From Erwinia sp. 198 (GTDB lineage: Bacteria; Pseudomonadota; Gammaproteobacteria; Enterobacterales; Enterobacteriaceae), in contig NZ_RHUM01000019.1 of the NCBI RefSeq assembly GCF_003937915.1, forward strand, positions 1 to 63,127: DNA of 63,127 nt, written 5' to 3'. Positions 9,441 to 19,501 of this stretch are shown piece by piece. Position 1 is the first letter of the stretch, and each line of letters opens with the position of its first letter. Below the pieces are notes generated by a model. It saw only the letters and a program-made list of their open reading frames with translations. It was not told where the DNA came from and did no database searches. Made by a program: the position numbers and the translations under genes.

Positions 9441-12031
9441 AAATAGCACTACCGCATTCGTCACCAGGCCCAGCGCACCAAGCTGATCTTCCTGTCCCTC
9501 ACGGTAACGTTTTCTGATTTCACCACGCTGCCCATATCAGATGGCCCTGGCGACGGCATGTCGGCCTTCTCCCCGGTTGAGCTGCGTCAGGATCCGCCGG
9601 CGGTAATCCTCATCATCAATATAATGAAGGAGGTACAGCGTCTTGTTGACCCGCCCTACTTCCATGATCGCCTGCGCCAGCGCCGATGGACGGGAACTCC
9701 TGAGCAGGGAACGGAGCCGTTCCGATGCATGGATGGTGCCCAGCTTCAGGGAGCCGGATGCCCGCATCATTTCATCCCAGTGATTTTCAACCTTCGGCAG
9801 TTCCACGCATCCCCGGGCCAGTTCATCCAGTGCGCCGTAGTGGGCATTTTTGTCGAACCGCCAGAATACGGCTTCTCCGGCATCCGCCAGCCGGGGCGAA
9901 AACTGGTATTCCAGCAGCCAGAACAGGCCAAAAATAATATCGCTGGTTGCTACCGTATCCGTCATTATTTCAACCGGATTCAGCCCGGTCTGCTGCTCCA
10001 GAAGACCTTCCAGTACAAAAATAGAATCCTGCAGTGTCCCCGGTATGATGATGCCGTGAAACCCGGAATACTGATCGGAAATGAAGTTATACCAGGTAAT
10101 CCCCCCGCCCTGAACCAAAGTATTTCCGGTCAGGTCCGGCGTTGAGGGTTTTAACCGGCATAACAAAGCGCATGCCATCGGCTGAAGCCACCTCGCCGCC
10201 ACCCCAGCGACCGGCCAGCTCCAGCGTGGACTGAAAATCAACCAGCCGGGCGTTGGCGCTGACAAGCGTTTCAGCCCGGAGGTAAGTCTGCTTCACCCAG
10301 CTGAGCCGGTGGCGGGTCAGCGCCGGTATATTGTGTTTTATCAGTGGTTCATGCCCGATGTTGCAGGCCTCGGCCAGCAGAGCGGCACACAGACTGATAT
10401 GCAGATCTTTTGCTCTGGCCTCTGATTCACTGACGTGCGTAAACTCACGGGTGAAGCCTGTTCTGGCATTGATCTCAAGCAGCAGCTCGGTGAGATCCAC
10501 GGGCGGAAGAAGTTGTTTCACCCGGCTGCTCAGTTGCGTCAGCGCGGACGGCTCATCGAGCTTTTCCAGACTGCCTATGGTCAGAGAGGGGTATTTACCT
10601 TCATGACACATGTTCACGGCCTCATTGCTGTCAAAGCGCGCAGACACGGCTTTCCAGGTTTCGTCCTGCTGGTTCGCCAGCTGCTCTGCGGCGGTTCTGC
10701 CATCAGTGGGGTGTCCAAGCGCACGACAAACAGCGATTCGCTGAGCCAGCCATTCTTTCCTCTGAAGCAGCTTCTGACGCGGATCGCCCCAGCGCTCACT
10801 GTTTTCCAGCCAGATATCCCGGCGACGCAGTGAATCCTGAAGGTGCTCCAGCAGGCACAGTGAATAACCGGCGCGTTGAATCCGTCCCTCCGTATCATAA
10901 ACCAGGCGTTTCCAGGGGCCGGTAATGATGCGCTCAGGTGCATCATCAAGGATACGTTTTTTCGAACCGTTCAGTTCTGTCAGGTAATGGATAGCCGCCA
11001 GAGTATGCTTACCGCCAGGCACGGCCCGAAAGTGAAGATCGCGCAGAAGTGCAGGCAGGAAATGCTTTACGCGTCCATACTGCTCCACCATTTCATCATG
11101 GAAGTTGTTGTCCTGCGGTCGGGCGAGTTCGTTAACTTTATCAACAGACTCCGCAAGCCTGACGACCGGCACACTGCTGAATATAGTCTTTCGCAGCGTT
11201 TCATCATCCGTGTTTTCGTCAAGCGGAAGTGCACAGGCCCTCGCCAGAAGCAATGCAGCCCGGTCAGATCTTTCAGCGTCCTGAGCCGCTTTTTCTGCCC
11301 TGTTTTCTTCGCCACGCGGGTAATGTCCAGGATCAGCATATCAAGCACATCAACGGCGTCGTCCAGTGCGGCTATTTCCTGCGCTTTAACAAACGCGGTC
11401 AGAACGGCCAGACGTCGTATTTCGGGCATTCTGGCGATATACCTTGCTGACGCCATTCCCGCATAGCGGGCCAGATTACGCAGTTGTATGGCCGGGAGAC
11501 CGTCAAAATCCAGCCGTGAAAACTCAAGATTCCTCAGGCGGTATACCGTTCCAGTGCCTCTGTAAAAGACGGGCCACTTACCGCTACAGGACCTTTTCGC
11601 CATTGCTCCATCACCAATATCCGCTGTCCTTCCGGGACCTCCAGTAAGCCAGCCAGTTGTGCTGTCTGCCGGCTGTCAGGCAGCGACGCCAGCTTTCTCC
11701 ACGGGCGACGATTAGCCCGTTCCCTTACTTCACCAATAATCCTTGTCAGCGTAGAGGCGGCGGGCAGCAACACTTTGTGCTGAAGCAGCCATGCTGTGGC
11801 AAAATCAAACATCAGTCCGGGACGCTCATTGCTGAGCCATGCCCGGGTGTACAGCAGACGTTTAAGCCTGAATGCCCAGGGAAAATAGCCAAAATTATGA
11901 TAGCCGTAATGCTGTCTGATAAGCGCATGGTGTTCCCGGCGTGTATTTTCCCTCAGTGCGTAACGGGACAGGACCTCCGGTCGGGGAATACCTAACTGGG
12001 TAGACACATAGCGCCGTACGCCAGCAGGTGA
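9441..12031 (-). pseudogene. tnpA: Tn3-family transposase TnpA, frameshifted and truncated at both ends
   Basis: A Tn3-type TnpA of normally about 990 residues is spread over four overlapping minus-strand frames. In order: SPAGVRRYVSTQLGI near the lost N-terminus, the middle region, WGGGEVASADGMRFVMPV, then NFISDQYSGFHGIIIPGTL and TQLNRGEGRHAVARAI. At least three frameshifts and an in-frame stop separate the DDE blocks. Homology ends abruptly at VTNAVVLF (9441), where the usual WNTLYM continuation is missing. At the other end about 50 N-terminal residues are lost at 12031, exactly where the resolvase fragment begins. Cannot encode active transposase. Confidence 0.9.
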
Positions 12032-12400
12032 ATGGACCGACTCGGCCGCAACACCGCTGACGCGATCCATATCGTGGATGCCTGCTATAAAAAGGGGATT
12101 GCCATTCGTTTCCTGGAAAATGGCCTCAGCACGGAAGGCACAATGGGGAAAATGGTGATCCAGACTCTGGCCGCCGTAGCAGAGGCTGAGCGGGAACGCA
12201 TTCTTGAACGGACCAATGACGGGCGGGCGATAGCGATGGCCTCCGGCGTGCGGTTCGGAAGAAAGGCGCATCACGCCACTTTTTCAGCGCTAGACCTGAG
12301 CCGGCAGGGACAATCCCTGCAGGTGGTGACAGAAAAAACGGGTATTTCAAGGGCTACCTGTTTTCGGCTGAAAAAACGACTTCGAAACATCCCATGCTGA
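12032..12400 (+). pseudogene. tnpR: Serine resolvase TnpR, C-terminal two-thirds
   Basis: 122 codons starting inside the conserved LDRLGRNTADAIHIVD segment of Tn3-type resolvases, then KMVIQTLAAVAEAERERILERTNDGR and the C-terminal HTH (TEKTGISRATCFRLKKRL). The catalytic Ser near residue 10 and about 65 N-terminal residues are missing. The first codon is a chance ATG at the deletion junction. Divergent from the tnpA relic, as in the Tn3 subgroup, but the res site that should lie between them is gone. Confidence 0.9.
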
Positions 12401-12565
12401 TATCGGCTTATAGCTTCCCTCCTTTATTATATTTTCCATTTAAATCATATATATGCATATGAATATGCGATGCAGTGACCTGAAATTACTGCTCGTCATG
12501 ATGACATTACTCGTCACCCGCACAGAACAAAGGTCGCATCAGGAGCATTCATCAGGAAGAAATTG

Positions 12566-12584
12566 AATGACTATGATTCTCATT
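12566..12584 (+). promoter_or_regulatory. Fur-box-like operator upstream of sitA
   Basis: AATGACTATGATTCTCATT is a 19-base imperfect palindrome (AATGA...TCATT) of the length and composition of a Fur box, 72 bases before the sitA ATG. Fur repression of sitABCD under iron sufficiency is established in enterobacteria. Match to consensus is partial. Confidence 0.55.
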
Positions 12585-12606
12585 TAACATAGCCAGTGCT
12601 ATAACA
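12585..12606 (+). promoter_or_regulatory. MntR-box-like operator upstream of sitA
   Basis: TAACATAGC-CAGT-GCTATAACA closely follows the enterobacterial MntR operator AACATAGC-N4-GCTATGTT. It directly abuts the Fur-like box. It also lies within a perfect 12-base inverted repeat (12591-12602 with 12608-12619) that could fold in the leader RNA. Suggests dual manganese and iron control of sitABCD. Confidence 0.7.
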
Positions 12607-12656
12607 GATAGCACTGGCTAATTTTGTTTTCTTTTTGATCAACCGAGGAAATGTAA

Positions 12657-13571
12657 ATGCTCAATAAAACCAGACGTTTTATAATTGCCTCTGTGGCCGT
12701 GGTCACGTCCGTACTGATAGCCATCCCGGCTGTGGCACAGGATGCAAAACCTAAAAGGATCCTGACCACATTCACCATTCTGCAGGATATTGCACAGAAT
12801 GTGGCGGGGGATAAAGCCATTGTGGAGTCCATCACCAAACCCGGCGCGGAAATACATGACTATCAGCCTACGCCGCTGGACATTGTGAAAGCGCAGTCAG
12901 CCGATCTGGTTCTGCGTAACGGCTTCGGTCTGGAACGCTGGTTCGATAAATTTTTCCAGGGCGTTCACAATGTACCGAGTGTCGTCGTTTCAACGGGCAT
13001 TGAACCGATAATTATCAAGGATGGACCATATTCAGGCTCACCAAATCCGCACTCCTGGATGTCACCCGCAAATGCGGTGATATACGTTGAGAACATCCGA
13101 AAAGCGCTGGGTAAGGTTGATCCGGAGAATGCTGACGCCTATGACCGCAACGCGGCAGAGTACACGAAAAAACTTGAAGCCCTGAATGCGCCAATTTCCA
13201 CCATGCTCGCAAAAATTCCGGAAAATGAGCGCACGCTGGTTTCCTGCGAAGGTGCATTTTCCTACCTGACGCGCAACTATCACCTTAATGAACTTTACCT
13301 GTGGGGCGTCAACGCTGACGAAGAAGGCACGCCGCAGCAGGTGCGCCGCGTCATCGATCGGGTCCGTAAAAACCATGTGCCCGCCGTATTCTGTGAAAGT
13401 ACGGTGAACGATAAAGCCATGAAGCAGGTGGCGTCTGAAACAGGCGCGAAATTTGGCGGAACGCTGTTCGTTGACAGCCTGACCACTGATGAAGGCCCGG
13501 CTCCCACCTACATTAAGCTCCTTGACTACAACGCTAAAACCATTCTGAAGGCATTCAATGTCGGCAATTAA
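12657..13571 (+). CDS. sitA: SitA, periplasmic Mn/Fe-binding protein of the SitABCD ABC transporter
   Basis: 304 residues. Signal peptide about 1-27 (hydrophobic run then AVAQDA), so the mature protein is periplasmic. A cluster A-I metal-binding protein, with ligand positions recognisable as His in GAEIHDYQPTPLD, His in PNPHSWMSP, Glu in CESTVNDKA and Asp in VDSLTTDEGPAP. It delivers Mn(II), and to some extent Fe(II), to SitBCD. First gene of a four-gene operon; the stop overlaps the start of sitB. Fur- and MntR-like operators precede it. Confidence 0.95.
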   Translation: MLNKTRRFIIASVAVVTSVLIAIPAVAQDAKPKRILTTFTILQDIAQNVAGDKAIVESITKPGAEIHDYQPTPLDIVKAQSADLVLRNGFGLERWFDKFFQGVHNVPSVVVSTGIEPIIIKDGPYSGSPNPHSWMSPANAVIYVENIRKALGKVDPENADAYDRNAAEYTKKLEALNAPISTMLAKIPENERTLVSCEGAFSYLTRNYHLNELYLWGVNADEEGTPQQVRRVIDRVRKNHVPAVFCESTVNDKAMKQVASETGAKFGGTLFVDSLTTDEGPAPTYIKLLDYNAKTILKAFNVGN

Positions 13572-14394
13572 TGATTATACCGATCGTCATTCTCTCTCTC
13601 CGGCTGTCAGCATAGCGGACCTGAGTGTTTCTTACCGGGGCGGCAATATCGGACTCTCAGATGTCAGCTTTGAACTCAGCAAGCCCACGATTTGTGGGCT
13701 AATCGGCATGAACGGGGCCGGAAAATCGACGCTGTTCAGGGCGATTATGGGGTTCGTTTCACCTACATCCGGTAAAGTTGAGGTCTGCCATCGCCCCGTC
13801 AGATGGGCGCAGAAGCAGAACATTATCGCATATGTCCCACAGACCGAAGAAGTGGACTGGACTTTTCCTGTGTCAGTGCATGATGTCGTGATGATGGGGC
13901 GTCAGGGGCGCATGGGCATCTTACGTATCCCTTCTGAAAGGGATAAGGCGATCGTTTCCGACAGCCTGAAGCGTGTTGGCATGGAACCCTTTGCTGACCG
14001 TCAGATTGGTGAGCTGTCCGGTGGGCAGCGCAAACGTGTATTTCTGGCGCGCGCGCTGGCACAGCACAGCAAGATTATGCTGCTTGATGAGCCATTCACC
14101 GGGGTTGATGTGAGGACCGAACACGCCATTATTGATATTCTGCGGGAGCTGAGGGATGAGGGACATATCATTATTGTCTCAACCCATAATCTGGCAAGCG
14201 TGCCAGGCTACTGTGATGAGGTAATGATGATCAACGTCACCCTGATTGCCTCCGGCCCGGTGAGGGACGTTTATACTCCGGATAACCTCGGCAAAACCTT
14301 TGGCGGTGCGATCAATCAGCTTCCGGTCGGCCTGACGCCTTCCGGGGGGCAGGATGGCAGACCGTCCGGCAGAGAAGGTGTTTCATCATGCTGA
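13558..14394 (+). CDS. sitB: SitB, ATPase of the Mn/Fe ABC transporter
   Basis: 278 residues, one ABC ATPase domain (about 15-240). Walker A GMNGAGKST, signature LSGGQRKR, Walker B IMLLDEPFTG and switch His in STHNL are all present. Powers Mn(II)/Fe(II) import through SitC/SitD. It starts 14 bases before the sitA stop and its stop overlaps the sitC start, indicating translational coupling. Length normal. Confidence 0.95.
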   Translation: MSAINDYTDRHSLSPAVSIADLSVSYRGGNIGLSDVSFELSKPTICGLIGMNGAGKSTLFRAIMGFVSPTSGKVEVCHRPVRWAQKQNIIAYVPQTEEVDWTFPVSVHDVVMMGRQGRMGILRIPSERDKAIVSDSLKRVGMEPFADRQIGELSGGQRKRVFLARALAQHSKIMLLDEPFTGVDVRTEHAIIDILRELRDEGHIIIVSTHNLASVPGYCDEVMMINVTLIASGPVRDVYTPDNLGKTFGGAINQLPVGLTPSGGQDGRPSGREGVSSC

Positions 14395-15263
14395 ACGACT
14401 CTCTCCTGTCTCTGCTTGCACAACCTTTCAGCTACATATTCATGATAAAAGCGATGTTTGGTGGCGCAGCGGTTGGCGCACTGTGCGGCCTTTTATCCTG
14501 CTTTGTGACGCTAAAAGGATGGTCGCTGCTGGGTGATGCGCTTTCGCATTCTGTTGTGCCGGGTGTGGCGGTTGCTGCGCTGGCAGGCGGCCCTTTTGCC
14601 CTTGGCGCGTTTGTGGCTGGCCTGCTGGGGGTGCTGGGGATAGGACTGATAGAGCGAAATACCGTGCTGAAGAATGATGCCGTGATTGGCGTCGTCTTTA
14701 CCGCCTTTTTTGCGGCAGGGTTATTTATTATTTCTGTATTCCCCACCAACATCCGCATCCAGACCATTCTCTTCGGTAATCTGCTGGGTATCTCGACGGC
14801 CGATCTGGTACAGGTGGCAATTATTGGTGTCATCTGCATCATCACGTTTGCGGTGAAATGGAAAGACCTGCTGGTTTACTGTTTTGACCCGAGTCACGCG
14901 CGAGCCATCGGTCTTAACGTCAGCGCGCTGCACCTGCTGCTGCTGATACTGCTGTCTCTTGCTGCGGTTGCGGCGCTGCAGGCGGTGGGTGCCTTACTGG
15001 TGGTAGCCATGCTGATTACACCCGGAGCAACCGCGCAGCTTCTGACGCAGAAGTTCTCCCGGATGTTATTCATTGCGCCTCTGCTTGCCGCACTGGCGTG
15101 TACCGGGGGGGCCTTTGCCAGTTATTTCCTGGACGGCTCAACCGGAGGAGCCATCGTCGTACTGCAGACCGCGATGTTTATTCTGGCTCTACTCTTCGCG
15201 CCGGCAAAGGGCATCCTGCCAACCCGCCGCCGTAAGGCGCTCAACAGGGAGGCCGGCCAATGA
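14388..15263 (+). CDS. sitC: SitC, membrane permease of the Mn/Fe ABC transporter
   Basis: 291 residues, ABC-3 family permease with about eight membrane helices. The conserved GDALSHSVVPGVAVA segment near the N-terminus and FDPSHARAIGLN in the cytoplasmic coupling loop are clear. Pairs with SitD to form the transmembrane channel. Overlaps sitB by 7 bases and sitD by 4, so the operon is intact here. Confidence 0.95.
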   Translation: MLNDSLLSLLAQPFSYIFMIKAMFGGAAVGALCGLLSCFVTLKGWSLLGDALSHSVVPGVAVAALAGGPFALGAFVAGLLGVLGIGLIERNTVLKNDAVIGVVFTAFFAAGLFIISVFPTNIRIQTILFGNLLGISTADLVQVAIIGVICIITFAVKWKDLLVYCFDPSHARAIGLNVSALHLLLLILLSLAAVAALQAVGALLVVAMLITPGATAQLLTQKFSRMLFIAPLLAALACTGGAFASYFLDGSTGGAIVVLQTAMFILALLFAPAKGILPTRRRKALNREAGQ

Positions 15264-16147
15264 GTTTCGAAGTAATACTGGAATCGCTACTCCAGCCGCT
15301 GCGGTACGATTTTATGCTGAAGGCGATGGCTACCGGCGTCTTCGTCTGTTCAGTGTGTGCGGTACTCTCCTGCTTTATTGTGCTGAAAGGCTGGGCACTG
15401 ATTGGCGATGCCATATCTCACGCTATTCTCCCCGGGGTTATCTTCGCCTATATCATCGGTGTACCGATGGCCCTGGGTGCGATTGTCAGCGGCGTGGCCT
15501 GCGTAATGATTGCAGGTGCAGTGCGAAATCTCACCACGGTCAAACCGGATGCCCTTCTGGGGATTTCCTTTACGGGATTTCTCGGCGTGGGGATAATTCT
15601 ACTGGTGGCGACACCGGGTAATGTGCATTTTATGCATATCCTGTTCGGGAATCTGCTGGGAATTGAAACCAGCGTTCTCATCCAGACTGTCATCATTGGG
15701 ACGCTGACGCTTCTGACGGTGCTGATTATGCGTAAAGACCTGATCCTCTTCTGTTTCGACCCCTGTCAGGCCAGCGTCATCGGACGTTCGCCGGCCCGGC
15801 TTGAACTGATTTTACTGGTGATGGTTGCGGCCACGGCCGTGACGGCGCTGCAGGTGACCGGCAGCGTGCTCGTTGTCGCCATGCTGATAGCGCCGGGATG
15901 CATCGGATTCTTACTCACCCGGCGTATTTATCCTATGCTCCTGGTTTCAGTATTATCAGCCGTTATCGCTACAGTCGTGGGGACGTTCGTCAGCTTCTGG
16001 CTGAACGGTGAAACGGGAGCAACCATCGTGCTGGTGCAGGCTGCCCTGTTCCTGCTGGCATTTCTGTTTGCGCCGCGAAATGGATTACTGCGGCGCAATA
16101 ACCACTGCCCCAGAGTCGATGATAAGGGAAGCAGAAAACCTGACTGA
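15260..16147 (+). CDS. sitD: SitD, membrane permease of the Mn/Fe ABC transporter
   Basis: 295 residues, ABC-3 family, paralogous to SitC: GDAISHAILPGVIFAYIIG and FDPCQASVIGRSP occupy equivalent places. About eight membrane helices; the hydrophilic C-terminus CPRVDDKGSRKPD should be cytoplasmic. Ends the sit operon. GGAGG lies upstream of its ATG within sitC, and the two genes overlap by 4 bases. Confidence 0.95.
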   Translation: MSFEVILESLLQPLRYDFMLKAMATGVFVCSVCAVLSCFIVLKGWALIGDAISHAILPGVIFAYIIGVPMALGAIVSGVACVMIAGAVRNLTTVKPDALLGISFTGFLGVGIILLVATPGNVHFMHILFGNLLGIETSVLIQTVIIGTLTLLTVLIMRKDLILFCFDPCQASVIGRSPARLELILLVMVAATAVTALQVTGSVLVVAMLIAPGCIGFLLTRRIYPMLLVSVLSAVIATVVGTFVSFWLNGETGATIVLVQAALFLLAFLFAPRNGLLRRNNHCPRVDDKGSRKPD

Positions 16148-16474
16148 GTCACGCACGATCCGCTTTCACACTTTCTGACGACAGGAGAAAAGCCGGATGA
16201 CGAGTATATTGTCCGACTCATGCCACTGAGGCTATTCCGGGGGAGAACTGAGGCCATAAAATTTCAATTTAAACAATGAATTATCTCCTTAACGTACGTT
16301 TTGTTTCCATTGGCCCTCAAACCCCTTTACCTGGTCTTATAAGCAGGCTGCCCCCTGAGCTGCCGACATAAAGTTATAATTGCGCAGCTCAATCGGCCTG
16401 TGTACCTGGCTGCGGGACGGCCGCCGAAAGTTGATAAACAGGCGTGAAATCAACTGAATGTTGACAAAAACGCC

Positions 16475-16615
16475 ACCTGAGTTCGCTGAAATAACTCTCA
16501 GCGGCTTTTTCAGCAGTTCGTCCACGATAAGGCGTGCTTTCGGAATAAGATGGCGCGTTCGGGGCCAGACCACGTTAAGCTCAATCAAAACCGACATATG
16601 ATCGGCCATGACCAA
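16475..16615 (-). pseudogene. LysR-family regulator, C-terminal scrap
   Basis: The short frame here includes ELNVVWPRTRHLIPKARLIV, then DELLKK. This is the usual end of a LysR substrate-binding domain (WPxxRHLxPKxRxxVDxL). The rest of the regulator is absent, and beyond this block the frame runs into unrelated sequence to 16337. A non-functional remnant between sitD and the TetR gene. Confidence 0.55.
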
Positions 16616-16626
16616 AAAATAGTTAA

Positions 16627-17241
16627 TTAAGGCGCAAGGCTTCTCAGCAGCAGCGCAGCCAAACGGCTGGCATCTTCTTTGGCCGTATCAAGGGTGGCCT
16701 GCAGCTGCACCGGATCGGCGTAGGGCCTGAGCACCAGATAAACAGCGGCAGCCGTTTCGTCCAGCGGCGTTTTACGCTCAAACTCTCCCGCCGCACGTCC
16801 TTCGCGCAGAATGGCAACGATGGTTTCGCGCAGCCAGGCTTCATACCGCTCTGCCGACGACCAGCGCTCACGCGAAGCCGCCGCGGCGATATCAAAAAGG
16901 CGGCGTTCCCGGAAAAACAGCTCGCTCCCCGCCACCGTGAGCGTCTGAAAAAGGCACCGCATTTTCTCGGTGGCTGAAGGTGCCTCTTCCAGCGCGACGC
17001 TCAGACGTTGAGTTATCTGCGTAAGGCAGCTGGCGCAGATGACTTCACCTATCTCCTGTTTTGAACTAAAGAACTTATAGATATACGCCTTGGAGAAGCC
17101 TACTGAGCGTGCCAGATCGGCCACGGTGGTTTTCTCAAAGCCGTAATGGCTGAAGTACTCCATGGCGGCATTGACAATCTGGTCACGAAAGGTGTGATCG
17201 GACGGGCCGCGCGTGGCGGCAGGACGTTTTTGTTCAGTCAT
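16627..17241 (-). CDS. TetR/AcrR-family transcriptional regulator
   Basis: 204 residues. N-terminal TetR HTH about 18-63 (MEYFSHYGFEKTTVADLARS, then VGFSKAYIYKFFSSKQEI), followed by an alpha-helical ligand-binding domain of ordinary length. Cytoplasmic repressor type; ligand and target are unknown. Neighbours are a LysR scrap and the divergent sigma-54 locus, so no partner gene can be assigned. Its own upstream region (17242-17387) shows no clear palindrome. Confidence 0.88.
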   Translation of the reverse strand: MTEQKRPAATRGPSDHTFRDQIVNAAMEYFSHYGFEKTTVADLARSVGFSKAYIYKFFSSKQEIGEVICASCLTQITQRLSVALEEAPSATEKMRCLFQTLTVAGSELFFRERRLFDIAAAASRERWSSAERYEAWLRETIVAILREGRAAGEFERKTPLDETAAAVYLVLRPYADPVQLQATLDTAKEDASRLAALLLRSLAP

Positions 17242-17387
17242 TTTTTAGCTTCGCTCAGGGAGCTCCCGTTAACAAAATGTGGCCGTAATATAGTCTGGTC
17301 ACCATTTTAACGCACATCGGGCCCGCTTAGTGTTTTTCCGGTACTGGACGTTTTACGCACTGTGCGGCTGGCCCGGCCTCCCTGCCG

Positions 17388-19379
17388 TTATGTTTCACCA
17401 GCCTGCTCCAGGCTGCGCATGGTTTTGCGCAAAGCAATGAGATCCACCTGCCACTGATTTAATTTATTGTAAAGCGCGGTGCGTGAAATCCCCAGAAGCC
17501 GGGCCGACTGACGCATATTTCCCTTATTTGCACTCAATACCTCGAGCACGTGCTGGCGCTCTTTTTCATGCAGCGAAGCCTGTCCGGACGCAGGCAAAGC
17601 AACAGGATCTTCCAGTCGCATCTCCTCGGGCAGATCCTGCTGGCTGATTTCCATACCCTCGCATAAGTTCACCATCCGTTCGACCAGGTTTTCCAGCTCG
17701 CGCACGTTGCCGGGCCATTGCCAGGCCTGTAAACAGGCCATCGCCTGCGCTGAAACAGCCGGTGCGATGCGCTTCAGCCGGTTACAAAGCGCCTGAATGA
17801 AAGTATTTACCAGGCCCGGAATGTCTTCACGCCGCTCGCGTAGCGGGGGAATAGTGAGGGAAACAACATTGAGGCGATAGTATAAATCGCGGCGGAAAGC
17901 CCCTTTCTCCACGGCATCGGACAAATTACAGTGGGTGGCGGCAATAATACGGACGTTGACCTTAAGAGGATGCGCGGCGCCAATACGCACCACTTCGCTT
18001 TCCTGGATCACCCGAAGCAGGCTGGTTTGTGCTTCCAGCGGCATTTCGCCAATTTCGTCGAGAAATAGCGTTCCGCCGTCGGCAAGCTCAAATTTTCCGG
18101 CCGATCCTCCGCGCCGCGAACCGGTAAACGCGCCATCGACGTAGCCAAACAGCTCGCTCTGCACCAGATCCCGCGGCAGCGCGCCGCAGTTCAGCGCCAC
18201 GAAAGACTCCTGCTGGCGCGGGCTGGCATTATGGATCGCCTGGGCAAACAGCTCCTTACCCGTGCCGCTTTCGCCCGTCAACAGCACGGTGCTGTCGGTT
18301 CGGCTACTGGCTCTTGCCTGCTGAATAGCCTGCTGCAGCGGCTGCGAATAGCCGCGGATCATATCGAACGTATAGCTGGCGCTCACGCCCATCACCCGCC
18401 GGGTAATGGCGCGGATACGCTGGTTTTCACGCAGAGACAATACGCGCCCGCCGTCGGGTGCGGGCATCAGCGAAACCAGGCAGGAGACAGGCTCTCTGCC
18501 GCCGGGCATAAAAAGCAGCTCGCGATCGTTACAGAAAGGCAGGCTGAGCAGCGAGACGTCCTGCGGACGCAGCAGCGCATCAATGGATCCCGCTTCCGGA
18601 TCGAGGCCGCAAAAAATCTGGCGGGCATAGCGATTAAGCGTTTTGATGATGCCGTGGCGGTCGCAGACGATCACCCCTTCATTCAGCGTTTCCAGGATAG
18701 ATTGCTGCTCGGCGAGCAAATGATGCAGCTGCAGCTGCTGGCCTATCGTTTCCGCCGCCGCCTGAACGGTACCCAGCGTGTGCGTGTTGAAGTTATCCGG
18801 CGTGGCGGTAAGCGTCAGTACCCCAGCCAGCTTGCCGTTCTTATCGCGCACCGGCGCGGCGGCGCACTGCCGATGCCTTCTACGCAGATCCAGCTTCCAG
18901 TTTTCACCGCTTAATACGTATACCAGCCGCTGTTCGATCAGGCAGCGCGCAGTACAGTTGGTGCCCAGCACCTCCTCACGCAAAATACTGCCAACGGGCG
19001 TCAGATCGGCACCGCAATAATACAAGGTTACCCCGTCAGCATCCGTGAGGTTGATATGGCCGTCCGGATTATAGGCCAGCAGGTTTTTCATAATGCTGCG
19101 CGCAACCTGGATCATCTCTGCATTTTGTTCCAGGATAGCGGCCAGTTCCTCTGGTGATGGGGAAATATAGCTGAACGTTTCCGGATCGATGTTTAGCGCC
19201 TGAGAACGCTGCCAGGAATGCAAAATGCTTTGCCGCATCCAGCCCGGCTGTTTGCCGCCCGTAAAGCTGTGCCAGCCTTGCCACAGCAGGCTGTCCCACT
19301 CCGTGACTTCCGTGCTGTCCGGCAGGCTGAAGATAGGATCGCTCTCGTCTTTAAAAGGTAGCCGACTCAGGTTTTTCAT
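17388..19379 (-). CDS. Sigma-54-dependent activator, AcoR/DhaR-like
   Basis: 663 residues. GAF-like sensor about 75-215, PAS about 220-320, AAA+ sigma-54 interaction domain about 340-570, and Fis-type HTH about 610-650 (MRQSARLLGISRTALYNKLN). Walker A is GESGTGKE and Walker B GGTLFLDEIGEM. The sigma-54 contact loop reads GAFTGS rather than GAFTGA; the essential F and T remain. AAAGGATG precedes the start. It should bind upstream of a -24/-12 promoter and activate it on an effector signal. Exactly such a promoter lies in the divergent intergenic region, upstream of the transporter operon. The effector is probably related to the sugar or polyol transported. Confidence 0.9.
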   Translation of the reverse strand: MKNLSRLPFKDESDPIFSLPDSTEVTEWDSLLWQGWHSFTGGKQPGWMRQSILHSWQRSQALNIDPETFSYISPSPEELAAILEQNAEMIQVARSIMKNLLAYNPDGHINLTDADGVTLYYCGADLTPVGSILREEVLGTNCTARCLIEQRLVYVLSGENWKLDLRRRHRQCAAAPVRDKNGKLAGVLTLTATPDNFNTHTLGTVQAAAETIGQQLQLHHLLAEQQSILETLNEGVIVCDRHGIIKTLNRYARQIFCGLDPEAGSIDALLRPQDVSLLSLPFCNDRELLFMPGGREPVSCLVSLMPAPDGGRVLSLRENQRIRAITRRVMGVSASYTFDMIRGYSQPLQQAIQQARASSRTDSTVLLTGESGTGKELFAQAIHNASPRQQESFVALNCGALPRDLVQSELFGYVDGAFTGSRRGGSAGKFELADGGTLFLDEIGEMPLEAQTSLLRVIQESEVVRIGAAHPLKVNVRIIAATHCNLSDAVEKGAFRRDLYYRLNVVSLTIPPLRERREDIPGLVNTFIQALCNRLKRIAPAVSAQAMACLQAWQWPGNVRELENLVERMVNLCEGMEISQQDLPEEMRLEDPVALPASGQASLHEKERQHVLEVLSANKGNMRQSARLLGISRTALYNKLNQWQVDLIALRKTMRSLEQAGET

Positions 19380-19413
19380 CTACACATCCTTTCAGGTCTG
19401 GAATGTCCATTTT

Positions 19414-19440
19414 ATTTACATGTTAAGTTGACATGTAAAT
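19414..19440. promoter_or_regulatory. Perfect dyad, candidate activator-binding site
   Basis: ATTTACATGT and ACATGTAAAT are perfect 10-base inverted arms separated by 7 bases. It sits between the divergent activator and transporter genes, about 65-90 bases upstream of the -24 element. This is the place expected for an enhancer (UAS) of the sigma-54 activator. The binding protein is inferred from position only. Confidence 0.6.
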
Positions 19441-19501
19441 TTTGTTTCCAGTTTGTGATCTATAACTGTGTGGTACTTCACATTACAGGCCCCTTACCGA
19501 T

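Noticed and set aside
9558..10145. Plus-strand 195-codon ORF within the Tn3 relic
   Set aside because: Antisense to recognisable transposase sequence; low-complexity shadow.
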